DNA of 64,000 bases, taken from Psettodes erumei. Taxonomy: Eukaryota; Chordata; Actinopteri; Pleuronectiformes; Psettodidae. The stretch lies in assembly GCA_016785225.1 (NCBI GenBank), contig JAFBJZ010000771.1, forward strand, positions 1,054,001 through 1,118,000, given 5' to 3'. Both the position numbers and the translations under genes were made by a program. Every line of letters begins with the position of its first letter. Within the stretch, counting starts at the first letter, position 1. The notes beneath the pieces were generated by a model. The model did not search any database, was not told the DNA's origin, and saw nothing but the letters and a program-made list of their open reading frames with translations. Positions 62,347-64,000 of the stretch are shown here, piece after piece.

Positions 62347-64000
62347 GTGAGTCTCAAGTGTGTGTGGGTGTGTGTGAGCGTGCGAGTGTGTAGGTTTTCT
62401 GCTGGCTGCCCACATCCCTAAAAATTAAGAACATGAGTATTACCTGAAGGTTTTAGCTGACAAGTGTAAATAAAATATCACAATTATTAATAGAACGACC
62501 GCAATTTATTTGATTTGGATCACAGTTTAATGTCGTCTTGGGCCAACTCCGAATCCGCTCATCAAGGCGCACCTCTCTTAATGCAGTCGTGGTAACGCAC
62601 ATTGTAACCGTCTACCTGCTTCACAGCCACAGCACTTGACCATTCAGCGACACCCCCCCATGCCCCATGGATGGGGACACTGTCATCCTGTTTCTCCTCT
62701 CATCTCTCATTTTTCTCTTTTAATTTGTCAGTGATCTGTGTCTCTCTGCATCGGATGGCTAGCATAAATATTTTAAAGTGGAGTCAGGTCTCATGAATCC
62801 TTTAATCGCCTGATCTGCCATCCCTCTACATAATTTCATCCCCAGCCTCTTAATTGAAGCAGAGTGTAACAGGGCAGACATAATGGATTTATATTCATAG
62901 GCTGGAAGGGCCTGAATAATTAATGTTGAAAATTACAGAGATGAGAGTCTGGAAGAGGTTTGACCGGGGAAGAAAGTTGAGCGTGGATTTTGCGCGAGCG
63001 GACAAGGATGAGGCGCGGGAAGCCCTGAGGGCAGGGGGATCTCTCACGAAGAGCAGGAGACTTAACAGGAGAGCGAGATGAAGAAGAAAACAAACAAACA
63101 ACAACAACAAAAAAATCCAACAACTCCTTGTTCATGGTCTTTAACGCCAGGAGGGAAAAGAAGGACATCCCGCACATGAGCCTGTGTGAGCCTCCAGCCT
63201 GGAGCGATCCCCGCTCCCCTCTCAGACACAAAGACGTGCCGTGATAGAGCGAGAGAGCGAAAAGAGGCCCGGCGGTGGTGTAGCCGCTGGCCAGACTGAC
63301 GATGAGGCTCAGCTGCGTGTTTGCGTCCCTGTGGAGGATTTCCAGTTTGGTCAGATTTTCTTTTTTTCTTTCTTTCTTTTTTTCATTTCTGGAGGCATCA
63401 CTGCTGTCCACTGGAGAATTCAATGTAAAAGAGCCTGAACACCTTAAGACTGTTTTGGTGTAAACTGATGACCACTGGAGGTCAAATACAAATTTGCTTT
63501 ATTGGCAGGACTGGTTGAGTGCAGCATACAAAGCAGAATACTCAAGGTTTGCAACGGAAGACTGATGTTTCAGAGGTTAAGAAAAAGAAATTGGCAACGC
63601 CGCGTCTGCTTTTTTAAATAATATGACGCTGAGATGCTTGGTTTCTTTGTGTTTGGTCCTGCTGATATTAGTTTCAGATGCTGGTAAGAGAGAATCCTTC
63701 TCTGAACTTTCTGCTTCTGATTGGGAGGTAAGTTGTAAACTGACTGGGAAAAAAACAATTTAAAATCGCCTGAACTTCACTAAAAAACATTTTTTCAGGG
63801 ATCAAGTAATAGATTAACTTGAAGTCGAGGCAGAACAAATTGCGTTACAACACCCTCTGATGTATTATTAGGAAACTGCATGGCACAATTAAACAGTTTT
63901 CAAACTGCACCTGTAACAAGCAAAGTACATACCTGATCTGAATGTGACCCCCATCCCATTGGAATTCTCGTGTAGCGACATCCTAAAGAAAGGATGTGAG
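62347..64000 (+). other. cdk14: cdk14 intron (5' part, runs off the window)
   Basis: It starts with a GTGAGT donor and a GT-rich patch. I searched for the VLGTP continuation and did not find it. The TTCTTT-rich run at 63355-63383 and a possible repeat fragment at 63483-63550 (caaatttgctttattggcag) are the only notable parts. Confidence 0.75.
63483..63550 (+). repeat. Possible dispersed repeat fragment
   Basis: gtcaaatacaaatttgcttt followed by attggcagga resembles, from memory, a fish repeat with the phrase 'tttgctttattggcatgac'. The match is short. Confidence 0.3.

Larger units (their letters stand above)
1..64000 (+). other. cdk14: cdk14 gene body, internal part (both ends outside the window)
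   Basis: Nine exons scattered over 61 kb join in one frame and read as the PFTAIRE-family kinase CDK14. The N-terminal regulatory segment (SVIKPLDTIPEDKKVRVQRT type) separates it from CDK15, CDK16-18 and CDK5, and the PFTAIRE helix is intact. From family knowledge, CDK14 binds cyclin Y at the plasma membrane and phosphorylates the Wnt co-receptor LRP6 in G2/M; it has also been linked to cyclin D3. Splice phases after successive exons are 0, 0, 2, 1, 0, 0, 1, 2, 0 and every junction completes a sensible codon. The first coding exon(s) and the C-terminal exons (from the VLGTP segment on) are missing only because the window ends. Large introns are usual for this gene in vertebrates. Everything not listed as an exon is intronic on the sense strand. 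Confidence 0.95.

Noticed and set aside
62347..64000. Search for the next cdk14 exon (VLGTP start)
   Set aside because: No acceptor followed by a matching peptide was found; the exon must lie beyond the window.

Overview
The window is vertebrate genomic DNA. The gene structure, the dispersed repeats (recognised from memory as families common in spiny-rayed fishes) and the tRNA gene point to a teleost, probably a percomorph. No prokaryotic features are present.

All protein coding I can support belongs to one gene on the + strand, the cyclin Y-dependent kinase cdk14 (PFTAIRE kinase 1). Nine internal coding exons (1575-1606, 33017-33262, 36514-36608, 37251-37330, 40429-40523, 42916-42978, 52853-52976, 60896-61016, 62253-62346) join in one frame with matching splice phases and GT-AG boundaries. 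They give about 317 codons with no stop or frameshift. They cover the end of the N-terminal leader, the Ser/Pro-rich regulatory segment, and the kinase domain from the glycine loop through PFTAIRE, HRDLKPQN, DFG and the T-loop to just past the activation segment. The first exon(s) lie before base 1 and the C-terminal exons after base 64000.

Layout: 1-1574 is the end of an upstream intron. 1607-33016 is a 31-kb intron with microsatellites, decayed repeats, a pair of small perfect hairpins, two minus-strand tRNA-Lys(CTT) genes, a Tc1/mariner relic and, near its 3' end, a candidate alternative promoter and first exon (32485-32584). 33263-36513 holds a third, identical tRNA-Lys(CTT) on the + strand and an unusually long antisense open frame. 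37331-40428 carries an L1-type reverse-transcriptase fossil. 42979-52852 and 52977-60895 are GC/CpG-rich introns with two more Tc1/mariner fossils, simple repeats and further dispersed repeats. 62347-64000 is intron with no exon found.

The kinase works with membrane-anchored cyclin Y, classically phosphorylating LRP6 in mitotic Wnt signalling; the tRNA genes are independent Pol III units inside its introns. I found no previously undescribed multi-gene system. The observations most worth a second look are the in-phase alternative first exon, the identical tRNA trio in mixed orientation, the long antisense open frame at 35354-36205, and the tandem hairpins at 26561-26623.
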